From: Prevotella sp.
Lineage (GTDB): Bacteria > Bacteroidota > Bacteroidia > Bacteroidales > Bacteroidaceae
Length of the DNA: 41,561 bases
Direction of reading: 5' to 3'
Assembly (NCBI GenBank): GCA_017475265.1
Contig: JAFVFY010000018.1
Span: 1 to 41,561, forward strand
The position numbers and the translations under genes are program-made. Positions 17,487 to 25,244 of this stretch are shown here, piece by piece (the stretch's first letter is position 1; every line of letters starts with the position of its first letter). The notes under the pieces are model-generated. The model was not told the origin of the DNA and did not search any database. It saw only the letters and a list, made by a program, of their open reading frames with translations.

Positions 17487-19121
17487 ATGCAAAACATTCT
17501 ATTAACTATTGATGCCGGTACTATCGACTGGTCGAGGGCGCAATTTGCGCTGACGGCCATCTACCACTGGCTGTTTGTGCCCCTGACGCTAGGCCTTGCG
17601 GTCATCATGGGCATCTGCGAGACTATCTACTACAAGAAACAGGATGAGTTCTGGAAACGGACGTCACAGTTCTGGCAGCGTCTCTTCGGCGTGAACTTCG
17701 CTATGGGCGTTGCCACGGGTATCATCCTGGAGTTTGAGTTTGGCACGAACTGGTCGAACTACTCCTGGTTCGTGGGCGACATCTTCGGTGCACCTTTGGC
17801 TGTGGAGGGCATCGTGGCCTTCTTCATGGAGTCAACCTTCGTGGCCGTGATGTTCTTCGGATGGGAGAAGGTGAGCCGAGGCTTCCACCTGGCTTCCACG
17901 TGGCTCACAGGCCTGGGTGCCACCATCTCGGCATGGTGGATTCTGGTGGCCAACGCCTGGATGCAGTACCCCGTGGGCTGCGAGTTCAATCCCGACACCA
18001 TGCGCAATGAGATGACATCGTTCATGGAGGTGGCCCTGTCGCCCTTTGCTGTCGACAAGTTCTGCCACACCGTTATCTCGGCCTGGATTATTGGTGCCGT
18101 CTTTGTTGTTGCCGTCTCTTGCTGGTATCTGCTGAAGAAACGTGAGACGCGCCTGGCTGTGGATAGCATCAAGATTGCCACCATTGTAGGACTCATCGCT
18201 TCGGTTGGTGCAGCCGCTACCGGTCATAAGAGTGCTCAGAGCGTGGGCGAGGTACAGCCGATGAAGCTGGCTGCTATGGAAGCTCTTTACAACGGAGGTA
18301 TCGACCAGGGACTGACAGCTATTGCTTGGGTGAACCCGTTATGTCAGCCTGACTTTGCCCATGAGGCTGAGGCTCCGCTGAAGATTGAGATGCCCTACGC
18401 CCTTTCGTTCATGGCTACCAACGATATCCACGGCTACGTGCCTGGCGTCAACGACATCCTCAATGGCTACACAAAGCCCGATGGTACAGTAGAGCCTTCT
18501 GTCAACGAGAAGATTGCACGCGGCAAGCTAGCCATACAGGCGCTGGCAGACTACCGTAAGGCTAAGGCCACAGGGGCTGAGCAGGCTGCTCTCGACGATC
18601 AGCTCGCCATTCTCAAAGAGAACATGCAGTACTTCGGCTATGGCTACATCCGCGACAAGAGCGAGGTGGTGCCCTTCATCCCCGTCAACTTCTGGGCGTT
18701 CCGCACGATGGTGGGGCTTGGCTGCCTGTTCATCGCCTTCTTCGCCTTCCTGCTGTTGCTGGTGTTCGAGATTCCCTTCGTGTCGTTGGTCTCTCGCCGT
18801 CTGTTCTCTGCCTTTGGCATGATACCCGAGACCGAGGCCGATGTGCACACACCATCCGCGCTTCCCGCCTGGCTCTGCTGGACGGCCATCGCCCTGGTTC
18901 CCCTGGCCTACATCGCTTCTGAGAGTGGTTGGCTCGTGGCAGAGTTTGGACGTCAGCCTTGGACTATCCAAGACATGCTGCCCACCTGGGCCGCCGTCAG
19001 CGACCTCAATGCCGGAAGCGTGGCCATCACGTTCTTCCTCTTCCTCTTCCTCTTCACCGCCATGCTTGGCGTGGAAATCAGCATTCTTCTGAAACAAATC
19101 AAGAAAGGACCAAAGTCATGA
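17487..19121 (+). CDS. cydA: cytochrome bd ubiquinol oxidase subunit I
   Basis: High-affinity oxygen reductase of the inner membrane; oxidises quinol and reduces O2 to water. 544 residues. Visible haem and proton-path residues are H27 (IYHWLF), E107 (AVEGIVAFF), H194 (DKFCHTVISAW) and M408 (FRTMVGLG). The motif GWLVAEFGRQPWTIQ near the C-terminus is diagnostic. The loop between the helices around 255-400 is long and hydrophilic. In an anaerobic Bacteroidales it supports growth at nanomolar oxygen. The start at 17487 follows the -7 box at 17451; the in-frame ATG at 17424 lies upstream of it. Confidence 0.96.
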   Translation: MQNILLTIDAGTIDWSRAQFALTAIYHWLFVPLTLGLAVIMGICETIYYKKQDEFWKRTSQFWQRLFGVNFAMGVATGIILEFEFGTNWSNYSWFVGDIFGAPLAVEGIVAFFMESTFVAVMFFGWEKVSRGFHLASTWLTGLGATISAWWILVANAWMQYPVGCEFNPDTMRNEMTSFMEVALSPFAVDKFCHTVISAWIIGAVFVVAVSCWYLLKKRETRLAVDSIKIATIVGLIASVGAAATGHKSAQSVGEVQPMKLAAMEALYNGGIDQGLTAIAWVNPLCQPDFAHEAEAPLKIEMPYALSFMATNDIHGYVPGVNDILNGYTKPDGTVEPSVNEKIARGKLAIQALADYRKAKATGAEQAALDDQLAILKENMQYFGYGYIRDKSEVVPFIPVNFWAFRTMVGLGCLFIAFFAFLLLLVFEIPFVSLVSRRLFSAFGMIPETEADVHTPSALPAWLCWTAIALVPLAYIASESGWLVAEFGRQPWTIQDMLPTWAAVSDLNAGSVAITFFLFLFLFTAMLGVEISILLKQIKKGPKS

Positions 19122-20311
19122 CATACGATTTTCTTCAACATTATTGGTGCTTCATCGTCTCGCTGCTTGGGGCACTCCTCGTCTTCCTGCTGTTCGTACA
19201 GGGAGCCAACTCGCTGATATTCTCGCTGGGTCATACCAATGAGGAGCGGCGTCTGATAGCGAACTCCACAGGCCGTAAGTGGGAGTTTACGTTCACCACG
19301 CTTGTCACCTTCGGCGGAGCCTTCTTTGCCTCGTTCCCGCTGTTCTATAGCACAAGCTTTGGCGGAGCCTACTGGCTGTGGATGCTCATCCTCTTCACGT
19401 TTGTCATGCAGGCCGTGAGCTATGAGTTCCAGAACAAGCTGGGCAACATTCTAGGCCCACGCACCTTCCAATGGTTCCTGGTGCTCAACGGCATCCTCGG
19501 CCCGCTACTCCTTGGTGGTGCCGTAGCCACGTTCTTCGAGGGAAGCAATTTCATTGTACAATTTGACAATTTGACTAATTCACAATTGCCGGCATACGTA
19601 TTGTCAAATAGCGAAATGGGCCAATTGTCAAATCCAGTTGTCAGTTATTGGGCCAACGGTAGCCACGGCCTCGACGCCTTGCTCAATCCCTGGGTCTTGG
19701 TGTTTGGTCTGGCCGTGATGTTCCTTGCCCGTGTGCTCGGCATGCTCTATATTATAAATAATGTGGATGACGAGACCATCTGCCAGCGTGCCCGTCGCCA
19801 GTTGTTGGGTGCAGCCGTTCCATTCGTTATTCTTTTCGTGGCCTACTTGATTCACCTGTTGCTCAAGGACGGCTTTGCCTACGACGAAATGGGAGTCATC
19901 TTCATGGAGCCAAACAAGTATCTGCATAACTTTATCGAAATGTGGTATCTCACTGTAGTTCTGCTCATTGGCGTTGTGCTAGTGCTCTATGGCATCTACT
20001 CTGGAATTGCAAATGACGAATCAGGAATGAAGAAAGCCATCTGGTATGCTGGTATCGGTACGGTTCTTACCGTCCTTCCCCTGCTCCTCATGTCGGCCTG
20101 GAACCACACGGCCTACTATCCCTCGACCGCCGACCTGCAGTCATCGTTGACACTAGAGAACTCCTGCTCGAGCTATTTCACTCTGAACACCATGTTCTAC
20201 GTTTCGCTGCTCGTACCCTTCGTGCTGGCCTACATCGTCTACTGCTGGCGTAAGATAGACAGCCGCAAGATTACCCGCGAGGAGATAGCCACCGACGGTC
20301 ATGCATATTGA
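19118..20311 (+). CDS. cydB: cytochrome bd ubiquinol oxidase subunit II
   Basis: 397 residues beginning MTYDFLQHYWCFIVSLLGAL, with the family motif FVQGANSLIF and about eight membrane helices. It starts by ATGA overlap with the cydA stop. An unusual asparagine- and serine-rich extramembrane loop, about residues 150-180, is encoded by locally A/T-rich DNA (19545-19640) with repeated CAATTTGACAATTTGAC-like words. The last 41 nt overlap the 3' end of the convergent comEC-like gene. No cydX-like small gene is seen after it. Confidence 0.96.
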   Translation: MTYDFLQHYWCFIVSLLGALLVFLLFVQGANSLIFSLGHTNEERRLIANSTGRKWEFTFTTLVTFGGAFFASFPLFYSTSFGGAYWLWMLILFTFVMQAVSYEFQNKLGNILGPRTFQWFLVLNGILGPLLLGGAVATFFEGSNFIVQFDNLTNSQLPAYVLSNSEMGQLSNPVVSYWANGSHGLDALLNPWVLVFGLAVMFLARVLGMLYIINNVDDETICQRARRQLLGAAVPFVILFVAYLIHLLLKDGFAYDEMGVIFMEPNKYLHNFIEMWYLTVVLLIGVVLVLYGIYSGIANDESGMKKAIWYAGIGTVLTVLPLLLMSAWNHTAYYPSTADLQSSLTLENSCSSYFTLNTMFYVSLLVPFVLAYIVYCWRKIDSRKITREEIATDGHAY

Positions 20312-21713
20312 TGCTGCTGCGGAAAAAACTGATTAGCTTTCTGAAGATGAGATAGCAAAGCAAGATAAACACATAGATGAGTGCCACCTGGAGTGGTGTA
20401 GGGTGCAGCCCTTCTATGCTGGCCCCTGGTAGTGAGGCTATGATGCGCAGACCGCCATTCATAGCCTTCACTATGTGTATAACCACGATGCTGGCTGGTG
20501 GGAACAACAGGGAGATAAGAGAACCGTAGAGGATGAGTGTGGCGGCGGGGATGACGAGGAAGTTGGAAAGCAGAAAATAAATGGAGATACGCCCGAAGTA
20601 ATAGGTAATGAGCGGAGCCACACCCAACTGCGCACACACAGAGAGCAGACCGAGGTTCCATGTCCACCTCAACAATATGTTTTGCGGCTGATATAGCCCT
20701 TGTAACTGCGGCATGAACGCCAGGATGGCGAGGACGGAAGCAAACGACAACTGGAAACCAACGTCGAAGAGCGACCGTACATCAGTCACAAGGATAACAA
20801 TAGCTGCAAAGCATAGCACATTGACTCCTGATGCCTTGCCTCCCCTAGCTGAAAAGACAGCATAAATGCTAATCATCGTAGCAGCACGTGTGACGCTAGG
20901 AGAAAGACCCGTGAGTAGGGCGAAAGCCCATATAGCAGCCACCGTCAATACTTGAGACAGCCAGAAACGTCGTCGGCCAAACATGAAAAAGGTAATCAGC
21001 ATATAGACGATACCAACGTGCAAACCGCTGATAGCCAGTACGTGCGCCGCTCCGCTTACAGCGTATGTTTCACGGAGTTCTTGTGTCTGAGCCGACTTGT
21101 CACCCAACGTCATAGCAGCCAGCACGGCATAGGTATCGGCTTCGGCGTTAAAGTCCTGATAGTGTTCCAGCAGCTTATGGCGTTGCTTCAGAAACCACAG
21201 ACGCAATCGTTGCCAACGGGACAAATCGTTGAGAGCTTTACCACCAGGATGCCAGTCGTTGCGGTATATGAAGAATAATGTTGCAGAGCCTTGCCTTGAT
21301 GCTTCAGCCCTCACCACCAGCTCATCCCCTAGCCTGATTTTCCCACTCCGCTCATCCTTCCACAAGTAGCAACGCAGGGTACGCCCTCCTGCTTTGGGCA
21401 CGAGCAAGTCTACGCCAATGGTCTTGGGTCTCTCGGCTGGCTCCGACATCACCACGGCCTCCAGTTCGCGGTTCAAGAACTCATCATCGCTAACATCGTG
21501 CCGCAGCTGCATCAATGTCATGCCCAGCATCATACAGCAGACGTATATGCTTATGCTCTGCACTCCTGGCCAGCGGTAGGTTGCCAGCGCCACTACAATT
21601 GTCGCCAGCAGGACGATGGGAAGCGGGAAGCCTGGCATCCACCAGCGTGCAATCGCGATGCCGGTCATTAGGCAAATCGCGATAGGAAGCAAGGGAGCGG
21701 TTGAATGATTCAT
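20271..21713 (-). CDS. ComEC/Rec2-type DNA uptake channel, short form without metallo-beta-lactamase domain
   Basis: 480 residues, inner-membrane protein. An N-terminal pair of helices, a DUF4131-like soluble part (about 70-170) and the Competence domain with the hallmarks AAHVLAISGLHVGIVY (about residue 230) and LLTGLSPSVTRAATM. ComEC transports one DNA strand into the cytoplasm. The C-terminal beta-lactamase-like nuclease domain of the B. subtilis protein is absent; the protein ends shortly after the last helix with a basic tail (FFRSSINMHDRRW). Short forms occur in Bacteroidetes, so this need not be damage. The 3' end overlaps cydB by 41 nt. Promoter at 21766-21759. Confidence 0.88.
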   Translation of the reverse strand: MNHSTAPLLPIAICLMTGIAIARWWMPGFPLPIVLLATIVVALATYRWPGVQSISIYVCCMMLGMTLMQLRHDVSDDEFLNRELEAVVMSEPAERPKTIGVDLLVPKAGGRTLRCYLWKDERSGKIRLGDELVVRAEASRQGSATLFFIYRNDWHPGGKALNDLSRWQRLRLWFLKQRHKLLEHYQDFNAEADTYAVLAAMTLGDKSAQTQELRETYAVSGAAHVLAISGLHVGIVYMLITFFMFGRRRFWLSQVLTVAAIWAFALLTGLSPSVTRAATMISIYAVFSARGGKASGVNVLCFAAIVILVTDVRSLFDVGFQLSFASVLAILAFMPQLQGLYQPQNILLRWTWNLGLLSVCAQLGVAPLITYYFGRISIYFLLSNFLVIPAATLILYGSLISLLFPPASIVVIHIVKAMNGGLRIIASLPGASIEGLHPTPLQVALIYVFILLCYLIFRKLISFFRSSINMHDRRWLSPRG

Positions 21714-21758
21714 AGATTATTGTATCACATGAATGAGTATTGAAGCGATTGACAGGTG

Positions 21759-21766
21759 CAAAGGTA
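21759..21766 (-). promoter_or_regulatory. -7 box (TACCTTTG) of the comEC-like gene
   Basis: TACCTTTGCACCTG on the minus strand, 46 nt upstream of the ATG at 21713. Between here and the repeat at 21931 (about 160 nt) I see nothing recognisable. Confidence 0.65.
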
Positions 21767-21930
21767 CTGCCTTTATTTCGATTCTGCAATAGATAACTCA
21801 AAAACTTCGCACTAGCGCCATTATCTGAAAGAGTATCAAGCACGTCGATAAGCGTGCTGCCATTCCTGATAGTGCCCATCAGGGAGAGGAACAGATGTCC
21901 ATTAGCGGACAGCCGGAAAAATACCCCTGA

Positions 21931-21995
21931 TACGTCCGGAAGAAGATAATATAGAAATAATCCCGCGATTCTTTTGTGAGTTGCGGGATTTTTTG
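21931..21995 (+). repeat. 65-bp dispersed hairpin repeat, copy 1
   Basis: Begins TACGTCCGGAAGAAGATAAT and contains a hairpin with CCCGC arms (ATCCCGCGATTC ... GAGTTGCGGGAT) followed by TTTTTT, i.e. a terminator-like structure. It runs straight into a -7 box (21996-22003). Near-identical copies are at 25025-25089 and 36519-36584. It lies just before the leucine-rich-repeat gene. Confidence 0.85.
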
Positions 21996-22003
21996 TATTT
22001 TTG
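21996..22003 (+). promoter_or_regulatory. -7 box (TATTTTTG) of the leucine-rich-repeat gene
   Basis: TATTTTTGCCGCCG directly after the hairpin repeat and 45 nt upstream of the ATG at 22048. Confidence 0.55.
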
Positions 22004-22047
22004 CCGCCGAACGCGAATTGACAAAAATTTATCACTAATAATCAATA

Positions 22048-23703
22048 ATGACTATGAAGAAAGTACTATCCCTTTTCATTTTAATACTCCTGCCGAAAGT
22101 GGTGGGGGCATACGATGCAAAGATTGATGGAATCTATTACTATCTCAACGCAGAGAAGAAGACGGCAACTGTGACGTATGAAAATTCTACTCCCCAATAT
22201 TCGTCCTCCTATGAAGGGGATGTTGTCATCCCTGATGCTGTGACATGGGGAGGTGTGCGTTACGAGGTCACAGGGATAGGCGTAGGAGCCTTTTGCGGAT
22301 GCCAGAATCTTACGAGCATTTCCATTCCTCCATCGGTAACCAGCATTGGCTATGCTTTCGACAAGCTATCCGCTGTGCATATCTCCGACCTGGCAGCCTG
22401 GTGTGCAATGGACTTTACCATCAGCTATGGCTCAAGATGGTATCCTACACAATGCAACAATCCTTTGTATTACGCTCATAGCCTATACATGAATGGCGAA
22501 GAGGTAACCGACCTGGTCATTCCAGAAGGTGTGACAAGAATAGGCAGTCTCGCATTTATGGATTGTGAACAATTAAACAGCGTCACCATTCCTTCCACGC
22601 TCACCAGCATAGGCTCAGGAGCGTTCAATAACTGTAGCCAACTGTCTGCCGTCTATATCTCTGACCTAACAGCCTGGTGCGGCATAGACTTTGAAGTCAA
22701 GATATACAATGCTGCGGCTGGCATTAACTTAAATCCAGTATTATACACAGGCAATCCCCTATGTCATGCTAAACATCTATACGTGGACGGAAAGGAAATT
22801 ACAGACTTGGTCATCCCCGAAGGAGTCACCAGCATCGGACAAAACGCCTTCTGCCATTGGCCGTCACTTATCAGCGTCACCATTCCCTCTTCTGTCGCCA
22901 GCATAGGCATGGGTGCTTTTGAAGGTTGCAGCCAGCTCGGAGCCGTTCATATTTCCGACGTTGGTGCATGGTGTGCTATAGAGTTTGACGTACAGCAAGG
23001 CAACAGTGGACTAGAAGGTGATACTATTCACACGAACAATCCGCTCTATTTTGCCAGACATCTTTACAAGGACGGCAAAGAAATCACCGACCTGGTAATC
23101 CCTGAGGGTGTGAAAGACTTGGGCAACTGGACCTTTGTGAACATGCAGAACCCGCTGACATCCGTCACCTTTCCCAGCACTATGGAGAGCATCAGCAACA
23201 ACTCATTCAAGGACATGACCACCCTCATGACTGTCCGCTCCTATATCACAGAACCCTTCCATGCAGACTGCTTCAGCGAGAATACTTACAGGAATGGCAC
23301 CCTCTATATTCCCGCAGGCACGAAAGACCTCTATTCACGCTTTGACGGCTGGCGCAGCTTCCTGAAGATAGAGGAGATGGACTTTGCCCCTGCCCCCAAC
23401 GGCGAGTGTGCCACTCCCACCATCATCGTCCTGGGCAACAAGTTCAAATTCCAGTGTACCACCCCCGGTGCCACCTTCACCAGCACCCTGGCCACTGCCG
23501 AGGAACAGTTCACAGGCGATGAGGTGGTGATGGACAGCGACACCACAACCTATATCCTCACCGTTACTGCCACTGCCCCAGGCTATTCAACTTCCCTGCC
23601 CGCCACCTATAAGTTCACAGTAAGCAAGAGTGACGTGAATCGTGATGGCACTATCGACGTTGCTGATATTGCCACCATCATAGACAAGATGGCAGGGAAG
23701 TAA
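22048..23703 (+). CDS. BspA-like leucine-rich-repeat surface protein with a single dockerin-like loop
   Basis: 551 residues. Signal peptide (starts at M1 or M3, MKKVLSLFILILLPKVVGA). LRR_5-type repeats of the BspA/TpLRR class fill about 55-400, seen as DLVIPEGVTRIGSLAF, SVTIPSTLTSIGSGAF and SVTIPSSVASIGMGAF. A recurring interruption of about 50 residues (AVHISDLAAWCAMDF ... NPLYYAHSLYMNGEEVT) occurs three times. An Fn3-associated module lies at about 450-525. It ends in one dockerin-type loop, DVNRDGTIDVADIATI, where the other dockerin proteins here have two. BspA-type proteins mediate adhesion; the role here is inferred. Promoter follows the hairpin repeat at 21931. Confidence 0.88.
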   Translation: MTMKKVLSLFILILLPKVVGAYDAKIDGIYYYLNAEKKTATVTYENSTPQYSSSYEGDVVIPDAVTWGGVRYEVTGIGVGAFCGCQNLTSISIPPSVTSIGYAFDKLSAVHISDLAAWCAMDFTISYGSRWYPTQCNNPLYYAHSLYMNGEEVTDLVIPEGVTRIGSLAFMDCEQLNSVTIPSTLTSIGSGAFNNCSQLSAVYISDLTAWCGIDFEVKIYNAAAGINLNPVLYTGNPLCHAKHLYVDGKEITDLVIPEGVTSIGQNAFCHWPSLISVTIPSSVASIGMGAFEGCSQLGAVHISDVGAWCAIEFDVQQGNSGLEGDTIHTNNPLYFARHLYKDGKEITDLVIPEGVKDLGNWTFVNMQNPLTSVTFPSTMESISNNSFKDMTTLMTVRSYITEPFHADCFSENTYRNGTLYIPAGTKDLYSRFDGWRSFLKIEEMDFAPAPNGECATPTIIVLGNKFKFQCTTPGATFTSTLATAEEQFTGDEVVMDSDTTTYILTVTATAPGYSTSLPATYKFTVSKSDVNRDGTIDVADIATIIDKMAGK

Positions 23704-23744
23704 ATAAAGCAAATAATCCCGCGATTGGAATATCAAAAAATAAT

Positions 23745-23760
23745 TTCGCAAATTTGCGAA
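23745..23760. promoter_or_regulatory. candidate HigA operator palindrome
   Basis: A perfect 16-bp palindrome, TTCGCAAATTTGCGAA, extended by AATAAT on the left and TTATT on the right. It is centred about 30 bp upstream of the -7 box of the higA-like gene, where an autorepressor of the HTH_3 class would act. Confidence 0.5.
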
Positions 23761-23778
23761 TTATTCAACAATTATTAT

Positions 23779-23786
23779 TACCTTTG
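23779..23786 (+). promoter_or_regulatory. -7 box (TACCTTTG) of the orphan higA
   Basis: TACCTTTGCAGCG, 23 nt upstream of the ATG at 23809. It shows that the longer frame from 23725 is not used. Confidence 0.65.
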
Positions 23787-23808
23787 CAGCGTCAAGTGCC
23801 CAAGCACT

Positions 23809-24174
23809 ATGAATAAGAAAAAACTCACACCGTATGAAGCCACGCATCCTGGCGAGATGATAAAGGATGAACTGAAAGAGCACGGCCTGACTCAGAAAAT
23901 GCTCTCAGAGCAGACCGGCATCAAACCCTCCGTACTCAGTGAGACCATCAATGGCAAGCGCCCCGTATCACTCAACGTGGCAGTAGCCCTGGGAAAAGCT
24001 CTTGGCATACCCGCCGAGATATGGATGAACATGCAGAACCAATATGACCTTGACGTGGCGGAGATTGCCGAAAGGGACAACCAACACCAGACGGTGGCCG
24101 TTACCATCCCCGTTCGCGACAGGAATCTGCTGAATGAGCTTGTCCACAAGTTCGGTTGGGCTTGCGTGTTTTGA
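23809..24174 (+). CDS. HigA-family antitoxin (XRE/HTH), no toxin partner
   Basis: 121 residues starting MNKKKLTPYEATHPGEMIKD, the HigA (VapI/addiction-module antidote) signature. The HTH is at about 25-75 (GLTQKMLSEQTGIKPSVLSE, then GKRPVSLNVAVALGKALGIP). HigA binds and neutralises the HigB mRNA interferase and represses its own promoter. higB normally precedes higA, but here the upstream gene is the leucine-rich-repeat protein and the downstream DNA is non-coding, so it is an orphan. It has its own promoter and a palindromic candidate operator. Confidence 0.88.
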   Translation: MNKKKLTPYEATHPGEMIKDELKEHGLTQKMLSEQTGIKPSVLSETINGKRPVSLNVAVALGKALGIPAEIWMNMQNQYDLDVAEIAERDNQHQTVAVTIPVRDRNLLNELVHKFGWACVF

Positions 24175-24177
24175 CAA

Positions 24178-24232
24178 CCTCTCCCTTTGCTCACAATGAT
24201 GCTTCTGCTGATGGTGGCGGGGGCAGAGGTCG
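24178..24232 (+). pseudogene. relic of a signal-peptide coding segment (LRR gene fragment 1)
   Basis: The DNA around 24195-24227 reads MMLLLMVAGAEV and aligns base by base with the signal-peptide region of the LRR gene at 22066-22114 (both contain the theme CTCCTGCCGA.GGTGGTGGGGGCA in variant form). It lacks a usable start context and stops at once (TAA 24235). It looks like the leftover 5' end of a deleted paralogue. A T8 tract follows. Confidence 0.4.
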
Positions 24233-24283
24233 GATAAATATTTTTTTTATCCCAGAATATTTGGCTATTCGGAATAAATATAT

Positions 24284-24291
24284 TACTTTTG
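24284..24291 (+). promoter_or_regulatory. -7 box (TACTTTTG) of the higB/higA pair
   Basis: TACTTTTGCAGC, 5 nt before the ATG at 24296, which would give an almost leaderless transcript. A GAATA ... TATTC dyad just upstream could be an operator. Confidence 0.5.
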
Positions 24292-24295
24292 CAGC

Positions 24296-24640
24296 ATGAA
24301 TGACGATATAAGAGAAACGTTCCACTCTGAGGAATACGACAAATACTATGCCGGTCTTGACGAAAAGACAAAGGCAAAATACGACTACGTGGAGACTATC
24401 ATAAAGACCCAGTACGTAGTAAACAGGAAATTCGTATAGAACCTCGAGGATACGGAGTTCTACGAGGCGCGAATTACGGTAGGCACCAACGAGCACCGCA
24501 CAATAGTCTTCGCAGTAGACTCCATTTCGTTCATGGAGAGCAAAAGGGTGCTATTCCTGAATTCGTTCTTGAAGAAAGGCACCAAACAATATAAGGGCGA
24601 GATAGAGACCGCCCGACGGATTTTAAACAAATACATATAA
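24296..24640 (+). pseudogene. HigB-like (Gp49/RelE superfamily) toxin with in-frame amber codon
   Basis: The frame encodes 114 codons but codon 48 (24437-24439) is TAG. The part before reads MNDDIRETFHSEEYDKYYAG ... QYVVNRKFV and the part after NLEDTEFYEARITVGTNEHR ... FLNSFLKKGTKQYKGEIE. Together they match the phage-derived Gp49-like HigB layout, with the TEFYEARI strand and the late FLNSFLKKG basic segment. One change from AAG or CAG would explain the stop. The frame is otherwise clean to TAA at 24640, so the mutation is recent, an assembly error, or a suppressed codon. The antitoxin follows after 13 nt. Confidence 0.75.
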
Positions 24641-24653
24641 GGAGGACAAGACA

Positions 24654-24965
24654 ATGATAAAACTTGACGAAAAGAAACTGGCGGAACTGAAGACCGGTTC
24701 GCAGCATCTGACAGAGAAGTATGGAGAGAGAGGCACACCAAGCCGTGAAGAGTTCGAGGCAAAGGCCAAGGCCTGGTACTTTGCCGAGCTGTTGCGTGAC
24801 GAGCGCAAGCGCCAGAAGCTGACCCAACAGCAGCTGGGTGAGCGCATAGGCAAGAAACGGGAGTACATATCGTCGCTTGAGCAAGGCCAGACGGACATGC
24901 AGCTCTCCACGTTCATGCTCATTTCAAATGCCTTAGGCATGAGATTTTCATTAGTGGTCGGCTGA
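24654..24965 (+). CDS. HigA-type antitoxin (XRE/HTH) paired with the broken toxin
   Basis: 103 residues. The N-terminal half (MIKLDEKKLAELKTGSQHLT ...) wraps the toxin in related systems. The C-terminal HTH_3 domain is clear: KLTQQQLGERIGKKREYISS and LEQGQTDMQLSTFMLISNAL. Preceded by GGAGG at 24642. The gene order toxin-antitoxin is that of HigBA. The antitoxin is intact although the toxin has a stop codon. Confidence 0.88.
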   Translation: MIKLDEKKLAELKTGSQHLTEKYGERGTPSREEFEAKAKAWYFAELLRDERKRQKLTQQQLGERIGKKREYISSLEQGQTDMQLSTFMLISNALGMRFSLVVG

Positions 24966-24969
24966 GTGC

Positions 24970-25012
24970 AGCTCTCCTTGATGCTCCTGCCGATGGTGGT
25001 GGGGGCAGAGTA
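24970..25012 (+). pseudogene. relic of a signal-peptide coding segment (LRR gene fragment 2)
   Basis: Reads LLLMLLPMVVGAE and then TAA. About 27 of 32 bases match the LRR gene signal region at 22081-22112. It directly precedes copy 2 of the 65-bp hairpin repeat, mirroring the association of that repeat with the intact LRR gene. Confidence 0.45.
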
Positions 25013-25024
25013 AGTGGAGATTGT

Positions 25025-25089
25025 TACGTCCGAAAGAAGATAATATAGAAATAATCCCGCAATTCTTTTGTGAGTTGCGGGATTTTTCG
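25025..25089 (+). repeat. 65-bp dispersed hairpin repeat, copy 2
   Basis: Same element as 21931-21995: TACGTCCGAAAGAAGATAAT, hairpin with perfect CCCGCAA/TTGCGGG arms, T-run, then a -7 box. Also at 36519. Confidence 0.85.
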
Positions 25090-25097
25090 TAACTTTG
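25090..25097 (+). promoter_or_regulatory. -7 box (TAACTTTG) after repeat copy 2
   Basis: TAACTTTGCAGCC. The only frame it serves is the 34-codon ORF at 25140, so the gene it once drove is probably lost. Confidence 0.5.
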
Positions 25098-25139
25098 CAG
25101 CCTCGAAGAGAGAAAAACGAACCATTATTTGCAAGTGCA

Positions 25140-25244
25140 ATGAGTAAGGAAAACGTGATAGCATTACGGAGCAGTAACAATTTGTGCAATTTTTCTCACA
25201 GATTTTTTTTGATTTCTCTATACATTCCTACATTTTTCTCGTAA
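25140..25244 (+). pseudogene. 34-codon frame, possible 5' stub of a lost gene
   Basis: Begins MSKENVIALRSSNNL 43 nt after a good -7 box, then turns into A/T-rich sequence at about 25190 and stops at 25244 inside the inverted-repeat arm. I do not recognise it. It could be a real small protein, but the context fits a gene cut by the repeat insertion. Confidence 0.2.

Noticed and set aside
21490-22035. Two minus-strand open frames (21490-22035 and 24623-25189) that share the peptide KNPATHKRIAGLFLYYLL
   Set aside because: The shared peptide is the translation of the 65-bp hairpin repeat; the rest of each frame is antisense to comEC or to the HigA gene.
25140-25244. A confident small gene after repeat copy 2
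   Set aside because: Promoter and start look good, but the product becomes unrelated A/T-rich translation after about 15 codons; listed only as a possible stub.
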